The notes below the pieces were generated by a model that made no database searches, was not told the DNA's origin, and saw only the letters and a list, made by a program, of their open reading frames with translations. A DNA stretch of 64,000 nucleotides, from NCBI GenBank assembly GCA_949752735.1, contig OX457043.1, forward strand, positions 652,587 through 716,586. Direction: 5' to 3'. The first letter of the stretch is position 1; every line of letters starts with the position of its first letter. Both the position numbers and the translations under genes were made by a program. Below are positions 44,008 through 54,970 of the stretch, piece by piece. This stretch comes from Lumbricus terrestris. Taxonomy: Eukaryota > Annelida > Clitellata > Crassiclitellata > Lumbricidae.

Positions 44008-46985
44008 CTAAAGAGAAAAAGAAAATCATTGGAGATTAACAAGAAAAAGAAAATCATTGGAGATAGTTAAATGCATCACTCACTCACTCACTCACTCACT
44101 CACTCACTCACTCACTCACTCACTCACTCACTCACTCACTCACTCACTCACTCACTCCACTCACTCACTCACTCACTCACTCACTCACTCACTCACTCAC
44201 TCCACTCACTCACTCACTCACTCACTCACTCGCTCACTCACTCACTCACTCACTCACTCACTCCACTCACTCACTCACTCACTCACTCGCTCGCTCGCTC
44301 ACTCGCTCACTCACTCACTCACTCACTCACTCACTCACTCACTCACTCACTCACTCACTCACTCACTCACTCACTCCACTCACTCACTCACTCACTCACT
44401 CGCTCGCTCACTCACTCACTCACTCACTCCACTCACTCACTCACTCACTCACTCACTCGCTCGCTCGCTCACTCGCTCACTCACTCGCTCGCTCACTCAC
44501 TCACTCACTCACTCACTCACTCACTCACTCACTCCACTCACTCACTCACTCACTCGCTCGCTCACTCACTCACTCACTCACTCACTCCACTCACTCACTC
44601 ACTCGCTCGCTCACTCACTCACTCACTCACTCACTCACTCACTCACCTACTCACTCACTCACTCACTCACTCACTCACTCACTCACTCACTCACTCACTC
44701 ACTCCACTCACTCACTCACTCACTCACTCGCTCGCTCACTCACTCACTCACTCACTCACTCCACTCACTCACTCACTCGCTCGCTCGCTCGCTCGCTCGC
44801 TCACTCACTCACTCACTCACTCACTCACTCACTCACTCACTCACTCACTCACTCACTCACTCCACTCACTCACTCACTCACTCACTCGCTCACTCACTCA
44901 CTCACTCACTCACTCCACTCACTCACTCACTCACTCCACTCACTCACTCACTCACTCACTCACTCCACTCACTCACTCACTCACTCACTCGCTCGCTCAC
45001 TCACTCACTCACTCACTCACTCCACTCACTCACTCACTCACTCACTCGCTCGCTCGCTCACTCGCTCACTCACTCACTCACTCACTCACTCACTCACTCA
45101 CTCACTCACTCACTCACTCACTCCACTCACTCACTCACTCGCTCGCTCACTCGCTCACTCACTCACCCACTCACTCACTCGCTCACTCACTCACTCACTC
45201 ACTCACTCACTCACTCACTCACTCACTCACTCATTCACTCATTCACTCTCTCACTCACTCACTCACTCACTCACTCACTCACTCACTCACTCACTCACTC
45301 ACTCACTCACTCACTCCACTCACTCACTCACTCGCTCGCTCACTCGCTCACTCACTCACCCACTCACTCACTCGCTCACTCACTCACTCACTCACCCACT
45401 CACTCACTCGCTCACTCATTCACTCATTCACTCTCTCACTCACTCACTCACTCATTCACTCACTCACTCACTCACTCACTCACTCACTCACTCACTCCAC
45501 TCACTCACTCACTCGCTCGCTCACTCGCTCGCTCACTCACTCACTCACTCACTCACTCACTCACTCACTCACTCACTCATTCACTCATTCACTCTCTCAC
45601 TCACTCACTCGCTCATTCACTCATTCACTCTCTCACTCACTCACTCACTCATTCACTCATTCACTCTCTCACTCACTCACTCACTCATTCACTCATTCAC
45701 TCTCTCACTCACTCACTCACTCATTCACCCACCCACCCACTCACTCACTCACTCACTCACTCACCCACCCACCCACTCACTCACTCACTCACTCACTCAC
45801 TCACTCACCCACCCACCCACTCACTCACTCACTCACTCACTCACTCACTCACTCACTCACCCACCCACCCACTCACAGTCCTAATCTATAATACATATGC
45901 GCTACTCAAACACTCAGAAAGAAGTTGATCAACGCGTCTTTGAGTTAAGTCTACAATTGGAAGAAGAGATTTTATGCTGAAGCACATACATCAAAGTGTC
46001 AGTCAGTCAGTCAGTCAGTCAGTCAGTCAGTCAGTCAGTCAGTCAGTCAGTCAGTCAGTCAGTCAGTCAGTCAGTCAGTCAGTCAGTCAGTCAGTCAGTC
46101 AGTCAGTCAGTCAGTCAGTCAGTCAGTCAGTCAGTCAGTCAGTCAGTCAGTCAGTCAGTCAGTCAGTCAGTCAGTCAGTTAGTCAGACCATCAATAAGGG
46201 TATGCATGAATGAATGAATGAACGAATGATTGAATCAATTAATTTATGAGTGAGTGAGTGAGCGAGCAGCTTACCGTCGGCTGGAAAAGAGGTCGGAACT
46301 CGGCATACAAGATGGCCACCTGGATGGGCAGCCAGCACATCGTAAAGACCGTCAACAATATCAGCAGCATTATGATCACCTGAGCAACACAATGGAATAA
46401 TGGTTATTTGAGAACAAAGAAATTAAATAAATCGAAACATAAAAAGTAAAATATAAATAGCCCTCACAAAGAGAACACGCAATTAAATCAACGTCTAAAA
46501 ATAAAATGGTCAACGGTCATTTTTAGTATAAATATATCTACATTAATGTTGAATGCGCTAAAGTAATTGAAGTAGAATGCACAAAATAGACAATCCAATA
46601 CATCACAAGCACAGAGTAGCGATATATAAAATTCTGTCACATCTATAATAGAGCAAGTCTATTTGGTTTTAGCAGGACAGGTTGAGTAATCACTTCCATA
46701 AACTGAAGGAATTAAGCAGCTCGATTAAACTAGGCCGATAGCAGTTTGATTGTCATATGTAGCAATTTCGTTTTAATTTTTAATTATAATATAAAAAAAT
46801 AACAATTCAAATAAGCACATTCACTGAGTCGGACCTGGGTAGACTTGGGCCTAACGATATTGGACGAGGTTGACACTGTCATTACCATTTAGAACAATCG
46901 CTACTAGGTCTACTTCCTTTGTTAATCGTATACTTTGTTTTACTGATGTTGATTGTTGAAGACAATAATAATAATGATAATAATG

Positions 46986-47066
<81 letters not shown>

Positions 47067-47548
47067 GTAATAATAATAATTATTATTATTATAACAACAA
47101 TATCAATAATTAACAATGCAATTTACATGGCGCTGATGCTCAAACGGGGTCGAATAAAGCATTGCAATTGAATTCCTTTGCACGTTATAAGTACAATTAG
47201 TTCATGCATGGATAGATGCTCTCACGACGTACAATTTTCCATTCCATATTGGAAACAGTGTAAACGGCATTGGATGGAAGAGGATTATGTGTGATTTATT
47301 GGAAGAGAGGCGTTGGCTATGGAACCAGTTCTGGTGACGGAGATTAACAGGTGGTCAAATAATATGGCAGGCATTCATTTTCTGGCTGTGAATTAAAACG
47401 TCTGATTGTATTGTTGGCTGCATTCAGAATCAACGATAAACCGACACACACACAAACACACACGCACGCACGCGCGCACACACACACACACACATCGGAC
47501 ACACACACGCACACACGCGCGCGCACACACACACGCACATCGGCACAC

Positions 47549-47584
<36 letters not shown>

Positions 47585-47849
47585 GCACGCACGCACGCCC
47601 GCACACACGCACGCACGCACACACACACGCACCCACGAGGAAAGAAGAGAAATAAATCAATGACACTTAGAGAGGAAAATACAGAAACTGTCGCACAGAC
47701 AGACAGAGACAGACAGAGAGAAAGACACATAGACATAGCAAGACTCAGACAGAGAAAGGTACAGAAGCTCACTCACAAGTAAGCGGTTGAATGAGAGCAA
47801 CGGGATGGATAGACGGATAAAAGTGTGAAGAAGATAGCAGCACCAGCAC

Positions 47850-47917
<68 letters not shown>

Positions 47918-48399
47918 GCAGCGGCAGCGGCAGCGGCAGCAGCAGCAGCTGACCTTCTTCTTGATGTTGTCATGATGTCTGATCTCCGATTCCGTTCTCT
48001 CTCCTGGAACCCGGTTCGACCACAGCTTCCAGATGATAGTCGAATAGACGACCGTCATAACAATGATTGGACAGATGAAGAGCACGGTAGAGACGAGGGT
48101 GTAGTAGAGCGTCCTTGACGGGTAGCTGATCGCCCACTCTCCAGTCACCGGGTCACAGGTCCTGGTGGGGGGCCAGGTATCATCACACCATGTCTCGACG
48201 TGGTCAGACCAATGCCTGGTGAACTGTTCACGGTAGAAGAGAATCGGTGATGCCACACCGATGGAGCAGAGCCAGGCAAAGGCGATGAAGAGCGTGGACC
48301 GGCGCTCTGTTATGTGAGCCTTCATTGCGAACACGATTCCAAAGAATCTGTCGCAGGCGATCAGTATGAGAGTGAGAATGCTTGACACGAGAGACGCCA
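43899..48399 (-). CDS. Class A peptide GPCR, partial (TM3-TM7)
   Basis: Rhodopsin-family G-protein-coupled receptor, probably for a neuropeptide, in the plasma membrane. Three phase-compatible exons: 48399-47954 (TM3-TM5), 46379-46275 (TM6) and 44007-43899 (TM7). Hallmarks are the DRF variant of DRY after TM3 ([13 protein letters not shown]), a Cys in extracellular loop 2 (ETWCDDTWP) for the conserved disulfide, CWLP in TM6 (FTMCWLPIQ) and NPLIY in TM7 ([13 protein letters not shown]), then NFRRG. TM1-TM2 and the N-terminus are not visible in the window and should lie further upstream; if so, the LTR retrotransposon at 49165-57243 is in an intron of this gene. The C-terminal exon was not found either. 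The ligand is not assigned; the motifs suit the neuropeptide Y/FF/orexin-like beta group, by impression only. Confidence 0.85.
44066..45876. repeat. 1.8-kb CACT tetranucleotide array
   Basis: (CACT)n with ordered variants: CCACT phase slips, CGCT blocks, ATTC blocks and CCAC blocks toward the end. Recurrent longer modules (a run, then CGCTCGCT, a run, then a single-base slip) show amplification at a higher order. The 600-codon plus frames reading Thr-His-Ser-Leu are artefacts. It lies in the intron between the TM6 and TM7 exons. Confidence 0.98.
45998..46185. repeat. CAGT tetranucleotide array
   Basis: An uninterrupted (CAGT)n run of about 190 bp, 90 bp from the TM6 exon donor, in the same intron as the CACT array. 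Confidence 0.98.
46275..46379 (-). CDS. GPCR exon with TM6
   Basis: A 105-bp exon: acceptor TTGCTCAG|GTG, donor ACG|GTAAGC, both in phase 0. Encodes [20 protein letters not shown] then [15 protein letters not shown]. Confidence 0.9.
46384..47953. repeat. GPCR intron with AAT, CA and CAG arrays
   Basis: AAT at 46965-47095. CA/CG-rich dinucleotide at 47443-47636. CAGA near 47695-47760. (CAG)n with CGG variants (about 30 triplets) at 47848-47950, which touches the TM5 exon donor. No exon lies inside. Confidence 0.92.
47954..48399 (-). CDS. GPCR exon with TM3, TM4 and TM5
   Basis: Acceptor TCTCTTCAG|TGG. TM3 with DRF, intracellular loop 2 ([10 protein letters not shown]), TM4 ([19 protein letters not shown]), extracellular loop 2 with Cys, TM5 ([20 protein letters not shown]), and loop 3 to NIKKK. 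The donor AAG|GTCAGC is non-ideal and merges into a CTG repeat. Confidence 0.88.
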
Positions 48400-48666
48400 C
48401 TGAAGAGAAATGAAAGAAAACAATCCGAGTTTGAATTTCAAATAATATTTCCTGTTTTTATCAACTGATGCATAGAAAGAAGACAAATTATTCCTAGAAT
48501 TCATCAGCTGTGCTATCATGCGAAGATGCTGTTAACTAGTAGGCATACTGCATGGTAATTGCAATACTAATAACAAGCCTAATAATAACAATATTAATAA
48601 TAGTAATATTAACAGTAAATAGTAATAATGCTGATGATACTGATGATAAGGATGATCATAATAGGC

Positions 48667-48755
<89 letters not shown>

Positions 48756-49160
48756 TTTATAATAATATTTATAATAATATTTATAATAATATTTGTTTTG
48801 TGATTTATGATATGATTTATGATATGCTTTATAAAGTCGAGGCCGAAGAATATTCTTTAATTGACCAAACGCTTTCCGCATTTTGATGTACATACATCTC
48901 AATAAACGTACATAATAAAACATCTGGAGAGCCGATCAGAAGTCAAATATTTTAAAATAACACACATACGCCTAACCTAAATGCAATTCTAAATCCAACG
49001 AGAGTGTATAATTGTTTATGCTGACCAACTATTTATGCTGTACTTTGGTTTACATAACACTCAAATAAGAAAGAGCGTCTCTGTCAAGAATCATTTTCTC
49101 GTCTGGTTGTCTGTCCTAGAGGCATTATTCGATCGTGCATTATCTTTGCTGCATGTAGTA
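48400..49160. repeat. GPCR upstream intron with AAT array
   Basis: (AAT)n at 48668-48757, then about three copies of AATATTTATAAT. I looked for a TM1-TM2 exon on the minus strand and found none. Confidence 0.7.
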
Positions 49161-49164
49161 GGAG

Positions 49165-51401
49165 TGTAACGCCCGTATGACGTGACGTTACGGCTTCCGA
49201 TAGTTATTTTTGGAATCCGCCATTTGCGCTTCGGGTGATCGGTATATTATTATATATATTGGATTGCGGCCAGCGCGAATTAATGGCCTCGCGATGCGCC
49301 ATCTTGTGTCGATATGCGACGATGCGTCGGCGGTCGGCGACTAATATATATTGGGTTTCTGCCATCGGGTTTTAATTACTTCCGGTCGGCAACTGATACG
49401 TATTGGACCATGGCCAGCGCGTCTTAATCGTTCGCGACATAGCGGTAATCGGTATCTGAGCGATCAGCAGTCAGTCGTCATAAGTCGCTATTTTTTTCCC
49501 ACGCTTACTATAGTCGGGAATCGGCCAGAGAGAGAAAGGGAGCGACACCAGACATAGTCACACAGACAGGCTCTGTAGTAACAGACATGGACGCTGGTAT
49601 AATCCACCGCTGTGACGGATACTATAGTTGTATATATACGCGATGGCACCAGGCGAAGTCGCTATCACAAAGAGAGATACAAAGGAAGATAGAAAGGGAG
49701 GACCTAGTGTGTCGTCGGATAGCGCATTTTAATGGGCATAGAGAGAGAGACCGATACAGTCCGACAGACAGGATGGTAGACACAAAGACACGTGGGCGTG
49801 ATCTTGGCAGCTATTTTTGCTGCGTATATGCTTTTGCGCAGTTCTTGCCACGTATACCTAAATGCGTAGATTTTTAAATGCGCAGTTGGTGACGTCAGAA
49901 GGCTCTATATAAAGCCGCGCATTGTCGACAGAGTGCGCAGAAGAGACGACAATGTAGATCTTGACAGAGTGGAGAAGTGTTCAGTGGAGTTGCTTGAATC
50001 CGACGTTGGGAGAGAAGACAATGGAGATCCGGACCGAGGGAGTCCGACGTTAGGTTAGATGCGCACTGTCGACGATTGGGGAGATGACATTGTGGATCTT
50101 TGTCGACGGAGTGGAGAAGTGTTCAGTGGAGTAGCTTAAATTCGACGCTGAAGTTAAAAGGCGCCGTTGCGATTTTTATTGAAAGTCTTTCGGATTCTGT
50201 CCTCGATCGGAGGAATGTAATACGTATCAGTGTTGCGTCGAATCGTTACTGCTGAGCGAATTTATCGTCGTCTTGAAGTTCGGTTGTGTCTTAGGCGATA
50301 GCCTGAAAGTTTGTTTGCCCATGAGGCGTCAATTAATCGATATATATATATATAGTTCGACGGGTTGTTTTCGTTCGGCGGATATCGTCGCCAATCTACG
50401 GAAGTCAATCTTTTTCGGACTCCTTTCGGCGCTATACTTCCTCGACGCCTATCCAGGAACTACGTATGTCTCCGGATTCCGCGCATCCTCTCTCAGCATT
50501 ATGTCCAGCCAATGATATCGAGGTACGTTTAGTTTAAAAGTGATCGATGATAGGAATTTGGGCTATTGACGAAATTGGCCTGGGGGACTTAGAGAAGAAA
50601 CGGGAATAACAATAGATGATACTCTGGTCTATGTGTCGTTTGCAATACTAGTATTTCTGATTGCTTAAGTTGTTCTTGATGATTGTATAAGTTGTAACTA
50701 TTGTTGTTTGAGGAGTTAACCGAATGACAATAATAAGAAACATTACTGAAATTACCGACTTTGTTCATTGCTAGTATTAGAAAAACAAGTAGGCTTAACT
50801 AAAATACACTATGGAGGACTCCCGAGCTGCGACTCCCGCACAGCATTCAAGACCTCCCCCATCACTGGAAATGGTTTTAGAGGCTATTGCTTCCATGCAT
50901 TCATCTATGCAAACTAACGCTAAGTCCTCCCAAGAAGCGATATTCGCAGTACAGTCAAAGGTTAGAGAAGCACTGACAGAGGCTGGGTCACGTCTAGAAA
51001 GGCTAAAATCATCGCCAATACCAAGATCTGTTGTGGGTTTGAACTCGGGACTGAGGTCCCCCGCTTCCATCATGGCGGACGCACCTTACCATTCGACCAT
51101 CGGCCTGGCCGAAAGTACGGGTGCTAGACCCAAAGACTTGTCTCTCCCGCCTAACCCCGGTAGGCCTATTTTGCGACGTAGTGAACGACTATCAAGCAAA
51201 ACTCCAATTTCCTATAGGGAATTAAGCAGCAGAAACAACTGGCCGTCATTCCATCGCGGGGATTCGAATCCAGAGGTCACCTCCTCTTGTCCTCCCTCCA
51301 TCTCTAGGAACTACATGTACTACCCACAGCAGCACGCGGTCCCATTGAGCGAGGATCCGGAAGTGGCGAGTCCGGATAGGCCGATAGGGGCGGGCGTTAC
51401 A
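49165..51401 (+). repeat. 5' LTR, 2237 bp
   Basis: Unusually long LTR. A TATA box at 49906-49913 puts transcription start near 49935-49945, so U3 is about 0.77 kb and R plus U5 about 1.46 kb. Beyond the start it has short frames (49587-49877 and 50273-50515), a good donor GAG|GTACGT at about 50522 and acceptor-like sites CTAG/TTAG at 50774-50780. A leader intron just before the long frame (ATG at 50811) is therefore plausible. Confidence 0.92.
49890..49913 (+). promoter_or_regulatory. LTR core promoter: CRE and TATA box
   Basis: TGACGTCA (CREB/ATF site) at 49890-49897 and TATATAAA at 49906-49913, 8 bp apart. The same pair is in the 3' LTR at 55696-55719. The predicted start is about 30 bp downstream. 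Confidence 0.7.
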
Positions 51402-52502
51402 ATTGGTACCAGAAGTGGGGTACTGGTACAAATTGGTTCTAGAGATTTTGGTGATGATAGGTTCGAGGAGGAAGCTGATTATGCTGGAAGAGGTGAAATG
51501 GCAATGTCTTTTGAAAGAAGGGAGGAAACTGTGAGGAAACTAACGAAATTTGATGATAACATAGAGTTTATGTCTGATGATGGAAGTGTAGACATTGAGG
51601 TCAGTAAAATAATGGATAAAAACAAAATGCAAACAGCACAGCAACCAGAGGTTCGACATGTAGAAACAAACAAACCGATCGCTAATAGATTGCCACGGGA
51701 GGGGGGTGATAAGGTTAATCCAATGCCTTTGACCTCTTCGTCGCTTCCTCACGTCGAGCATCCTCGACCTAATCCGCAATGGAGGATGCCAGCGTCGCTC
51801 GCCTATGTCGATCAACCGCGAGCGGAAATGACGACGAACCTGGTCAACAGCCTGCCATCAACGTCAGGAAGGCCGACCTACCTGTCAATGGCCGACAGCG
51901 CTTTCGACGGCCGAACAACTTCAACCTTGGTCGGTCGAGGCTACGCTCGACCCGATCTCCGACCCGAACCTGTGGTGATGGCGACAGTCGACCGAATGCA
52001 ACCGTACGCTCTTCCCGACCATTCATATCTTTCGCGGATGTCTGCTCCGACCCACGCTCCGAGCGCGTTCTACGAAAACATCGACAACCGAGTTTGGCTC
52101 GACCCGCTTCGCTGCCCCGACCCGCTTCGACCAAGCGACGACATCTTTCCTCGGTGGCCACCCATCGTGGAATCGGTGAGAATGAGCTCCTGCCTCGGTG
52201 CGCAGAGTTTCGGATTCGGCCGTGACATCGAAGTACCTCGTTCAGCACTACTGAAGCCGACACTTCCGGTGAGGATTGAAACGACTGGCGATTGGGCACT
52301 ACCGGCGACCTGCTCCGGTGGAACAATTAAAGAACCGGAATCTATCGTCGTAACAGCTAAAGTACACGAAGTCATCCGTCTGGGACTTGTTGCCATCTGG
52401 GTAACTGTCCTTAAGGATCGTGACGGCCGTAAGTTGGAAGGACAGGAACTCGCTTGTAACACTGGTTTGATTTTGATGATACATTTTTATTTTTCCATGT
52501 GA
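50811..52502 (+). CDS. LTR-initiated long ORF (Gag-like position)
   Basis: 563 codons from MEDSRAATPAQHSRPPP. The first 197 residues are encoded in the LTR; the frame then crosses the LTR edge and the primer site (reading IGTRSGVLVQIG) and runs 1.1 kb into the interior. The N-terminal part has a helical stretch (EMVLEAIASMHSSMQTNAKS), followed by Pro/Ser/Arg-rich sequence. No CCHC knuckle, protease or RT motif is seen. Position suggests a Gag-like product, as with Ty1 GAG, which also starts inside the LTR, but no homology is recognised. Frames also stay open on the other strand at 51844-52326, so part may be composition-driven. The true end could differ if spliced. Confidence 0.5.
   Translation: MEDSRAATPAQHSRPPPSLEMVLEAIASMHSSMQTNAKSSQEAIFAVQSKVREALTEAGSRLERLKSSPIPRSVVGLNSGLRSPASIMADAPYHSTIGLAESTGARPKDLSLPPNPGRPILRRSERLSSKTPISYRELSSRNNWPSFHRGDSNPEVTSSCPPSISRNYMYYPQQHAVPLSEDPEVASPDRPIGAGVTIGTRSGVLVQIGSRDFGDDRFEEEADYAGRGEMAMSFERREETVRKLTKFDDNIEFMSDDGSVDIEVSKIMDKNKMQTAQQPEVRHVETNKPIANRLPREGGDKVNPMPLTSSSLPHVEHPRPNPQWRMPASLAYVDQPRAEMTTNLVNSLPSTSGRPTYLSMADSAFDGRTTSTLVGRGYARPDLRPEPVVMATVDRMQPYALPDHSYLSRMSAPTHAPSAFYENIDNRVWLDPLRCPDPLRPSDDIFPRWPPIVESVRMSSCLGAQSFGFGRDIEVPRSALLKPTLPVRIETTGDWALPATCSGGTIKEPESIVVTAKVHEVIRLGLVAIWVTVLKDRDGRKLEGQELACNTGLILMIHFYFSM
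51404..51421 (+). other. Primer binding site, tRNA-Leu(UAA) type
   Basis: TGGTACCAGAAGTGGGGT starts 2 bp after the 5' LTR. It is complementary over 18 bases to the CCA-tailed 3' end of animal tRNA-Leu(UAA) (…ACCCCACTTCTGGTACCA), as I recall that tRNA. This fixes plus-strand orientation. Confidence 0.8.
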
Positions 52503-54970
52503 AGGAATTCTCATGTTTGTGGACTGCATAATAACTGTGTACTTGGTTGATGCTTGCTGATGAATGCGTGAAATGGTGATTAAGATTTATATTGCAGTAG
52601 TATTCGTATTGTATTGCATTATATTATTGCTATGGACAATTTTAGTATTGCATTGCTATAAACAGATATAATGGCTGTCTTTGCATAGTGGTGCTATATA
52701 AATGTTGATCTGACTTGAGGATGAATGATTAAGGTTGCATATTTTAATTAAGGCCATTGAACATGATGATGTGACCTGGTGACCTTGATTTCAGGCTGGG
52801 TTACATTGAGGTAATGTGAGGCAAGATCAACATGTTTTCGCCCTATATAGGCCTATTGACTAATACAGTCATTTAATAATAATTATTAAGAGACTTACGC
52901 AGTTAATTTTTGATGCTTTTAATTTCTGTGTAAGGGTTTACAAGTATAGCAGTTTGCATGACTGATATAATTATATATAATATTCAGCAGTGAATAGATG
53001 CATATTAGTTGAGACCCATATAGCTCTTAACTGTATTTTTAGGTTCTGTCAGGACTATATAGTATATAGGTTGTCGTGATTATGTGTAGGCCTACTTGTG
53101 CTAGCCGTTTAACGCTAGGCATAAGCGATAATAAATTATTTAATTTTGCTCTGATTAGCCCATGTAATTCCTGTAATGATCTGGTAGTGTTCGCCATGAT
53201 TAAACTAGTTAGGTCTAATGCTGTGTAATTTCTGCATCAATTTGTTAGTGTGAGGCTTTATTTTAATAGGAGCTATACTCTTACAATGCACAGTTTGGGA
53301 CTTATAATTTTGACAGTGTTGGCTATGATTAAATTAGGGGCATAATAATATTAATTAGGGCTAGAAATAATAATAATAATTAGAATCTCTGTGTGTATGA
53401 TGAATAAGACTGGCTATTTAATTTTTCATTTTAACTACCGTGGATATAGTTTAAACGTGCCATGTAAGGTTTATCAATAATATTAGCTTAGTAAAGTTTT
53501 GCCACGATTTATTTACTGACCTAGTAATTTTGCGATTTCGGTTATCTTGCACGTGGGCGTGCATGTACGAAAGGTTCTTGGCGGACCTCACTTCCCGACT
53601 TCAGATAATTATGATGGACAGAGGGGAGGAAGAAGCCCATGCAAAGGGTCTCGTCTAATGATCATTGGCAAAAATTGTTTCCCGGATATTATGTTATCGG
53701 CTGTGTGGGTTTCCTATGCAGAGGATTAATGTTGGATTAAAAGAAAGAATGAATGAATGAAAAATGATGCAATGATGTTAAGTTAATGCATAGCCTAAAA
53801 CATAGACTAACGTGGTCTAGGACTATATAGGTATGATTAAAGGGCCATTTTAGTTTTTAAAAATTATGATAATCTTTCTACCGTAAGCCTATGATTTTAT
53901 GGTTACGCTGTACCCCAATATTGCAGGCAGTTATACAGCGCCAGACCATGTGTAACCAATGATCGTTTTGCAGTATATTTAGTTGATTCAGTTAAGCCTT
54001 GTTATCGTAGTTATATTATATTTTGCATTGGACAATGAAGCCTATTAAATAATTTACGGCTTACTGGACTCAGTCATGTCTATGTACGAATATAGGCCTA
54101 AATTTATACACGGTTATGTGATGTGTGTAAATATGTAATTGCTGCTGTTATGGTGCCCTAAATAAGTTCCTATTATTCTGTGCATAATCGGTTGCATTTT
54201 AATTTAGGATTGCATAGCCATACTAGTAGGCCTACCGAAATATGCTATGTTGAAAGCAGGCCTAGGTCTAATTGCATAATTATTATTAAGATAAAGTTAG
54301 GCTTGGTCTTTTACGGTTAAACATTGATGAAGGCCTATGCGATAGTTATAATAACCATAAGCTATGTAGAGATTTAAGCTGTGTGCACAGTCTCTGATAA
54401 TTTACCGGAAATCTGTTTTGATGTGATAGCAGTGCTATGTTGAGATTAATGGGATCCGAGAATTAGGTTCAACTGCTTAGAGTGTCTTTAAATGTAGACT
54501 TTTTCCTACAGTGAAACGCCTAAAGGAGTCTCGATGATAATTGCCATAGGTGGCCTTTTGATAAGATGACCCTTGTAACGGTAATATAGACTTATGGATT
54601 TTGTAGCTGTGTCGTAGGTTCCTGAGTCAATGTTTGCCGTCGAATTCTTGGTGCGTAACTGAACTAAAATAAGCTTGTAAAATGTAATAATGTTTACATC
54701 TTCGTCTGGACATTTGAGGAGCGGAGCTATATAAATTAAGTAACTTTTTGCTTGAATTGATAATTGTGAGCTGATATAAGATCAGCTAGACTTTGACGTT
54801 TATTGCTTAAACCTTGTGAGCTATCGTTATTTTGACTGTCTTTGCATAATTTTATTCCTTGCATTTAATTTTGAACTTTGGATGTACAAATCAGAGTATC
54901 GCCTTATTACCCATTGCAGAATATGTTTTTCCAAATAAATATATTCCGCAATTGTCTTGGTTGGGGGTAG
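52503..54970 (+). other. Non-coding interior of the LTR element
   Basis: About 2.5 kb with no long frame and no RT/integrase motif in any frame. It carries two tail-like words (GGTGCTATATAAATGTTG at 52690 and GCGGAGCTATATAAATTAAG at 54720) that resemble the LINE/SINE tail. An AATAAA lies at about 54934, and a short G-rich tract (TTGGGGGTAG) just before the 3' LTR serves as a weak polypurine-tract candidate. Confidence 0.6.

Noticed and set aside
44057..45928. 623- and 606-codon plus frames reading Thr-His-Ser-Leu
   Set aside because: They are pure translations of the CACT array, open in more than one frame, with no non-repeat domain.
52070..52462. Minus-strand frames inside the LTR element as a second gene
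   Set aside because: They overlap the plus-strand frame in a CG-rich stretch with no motif. They are likely shadows.
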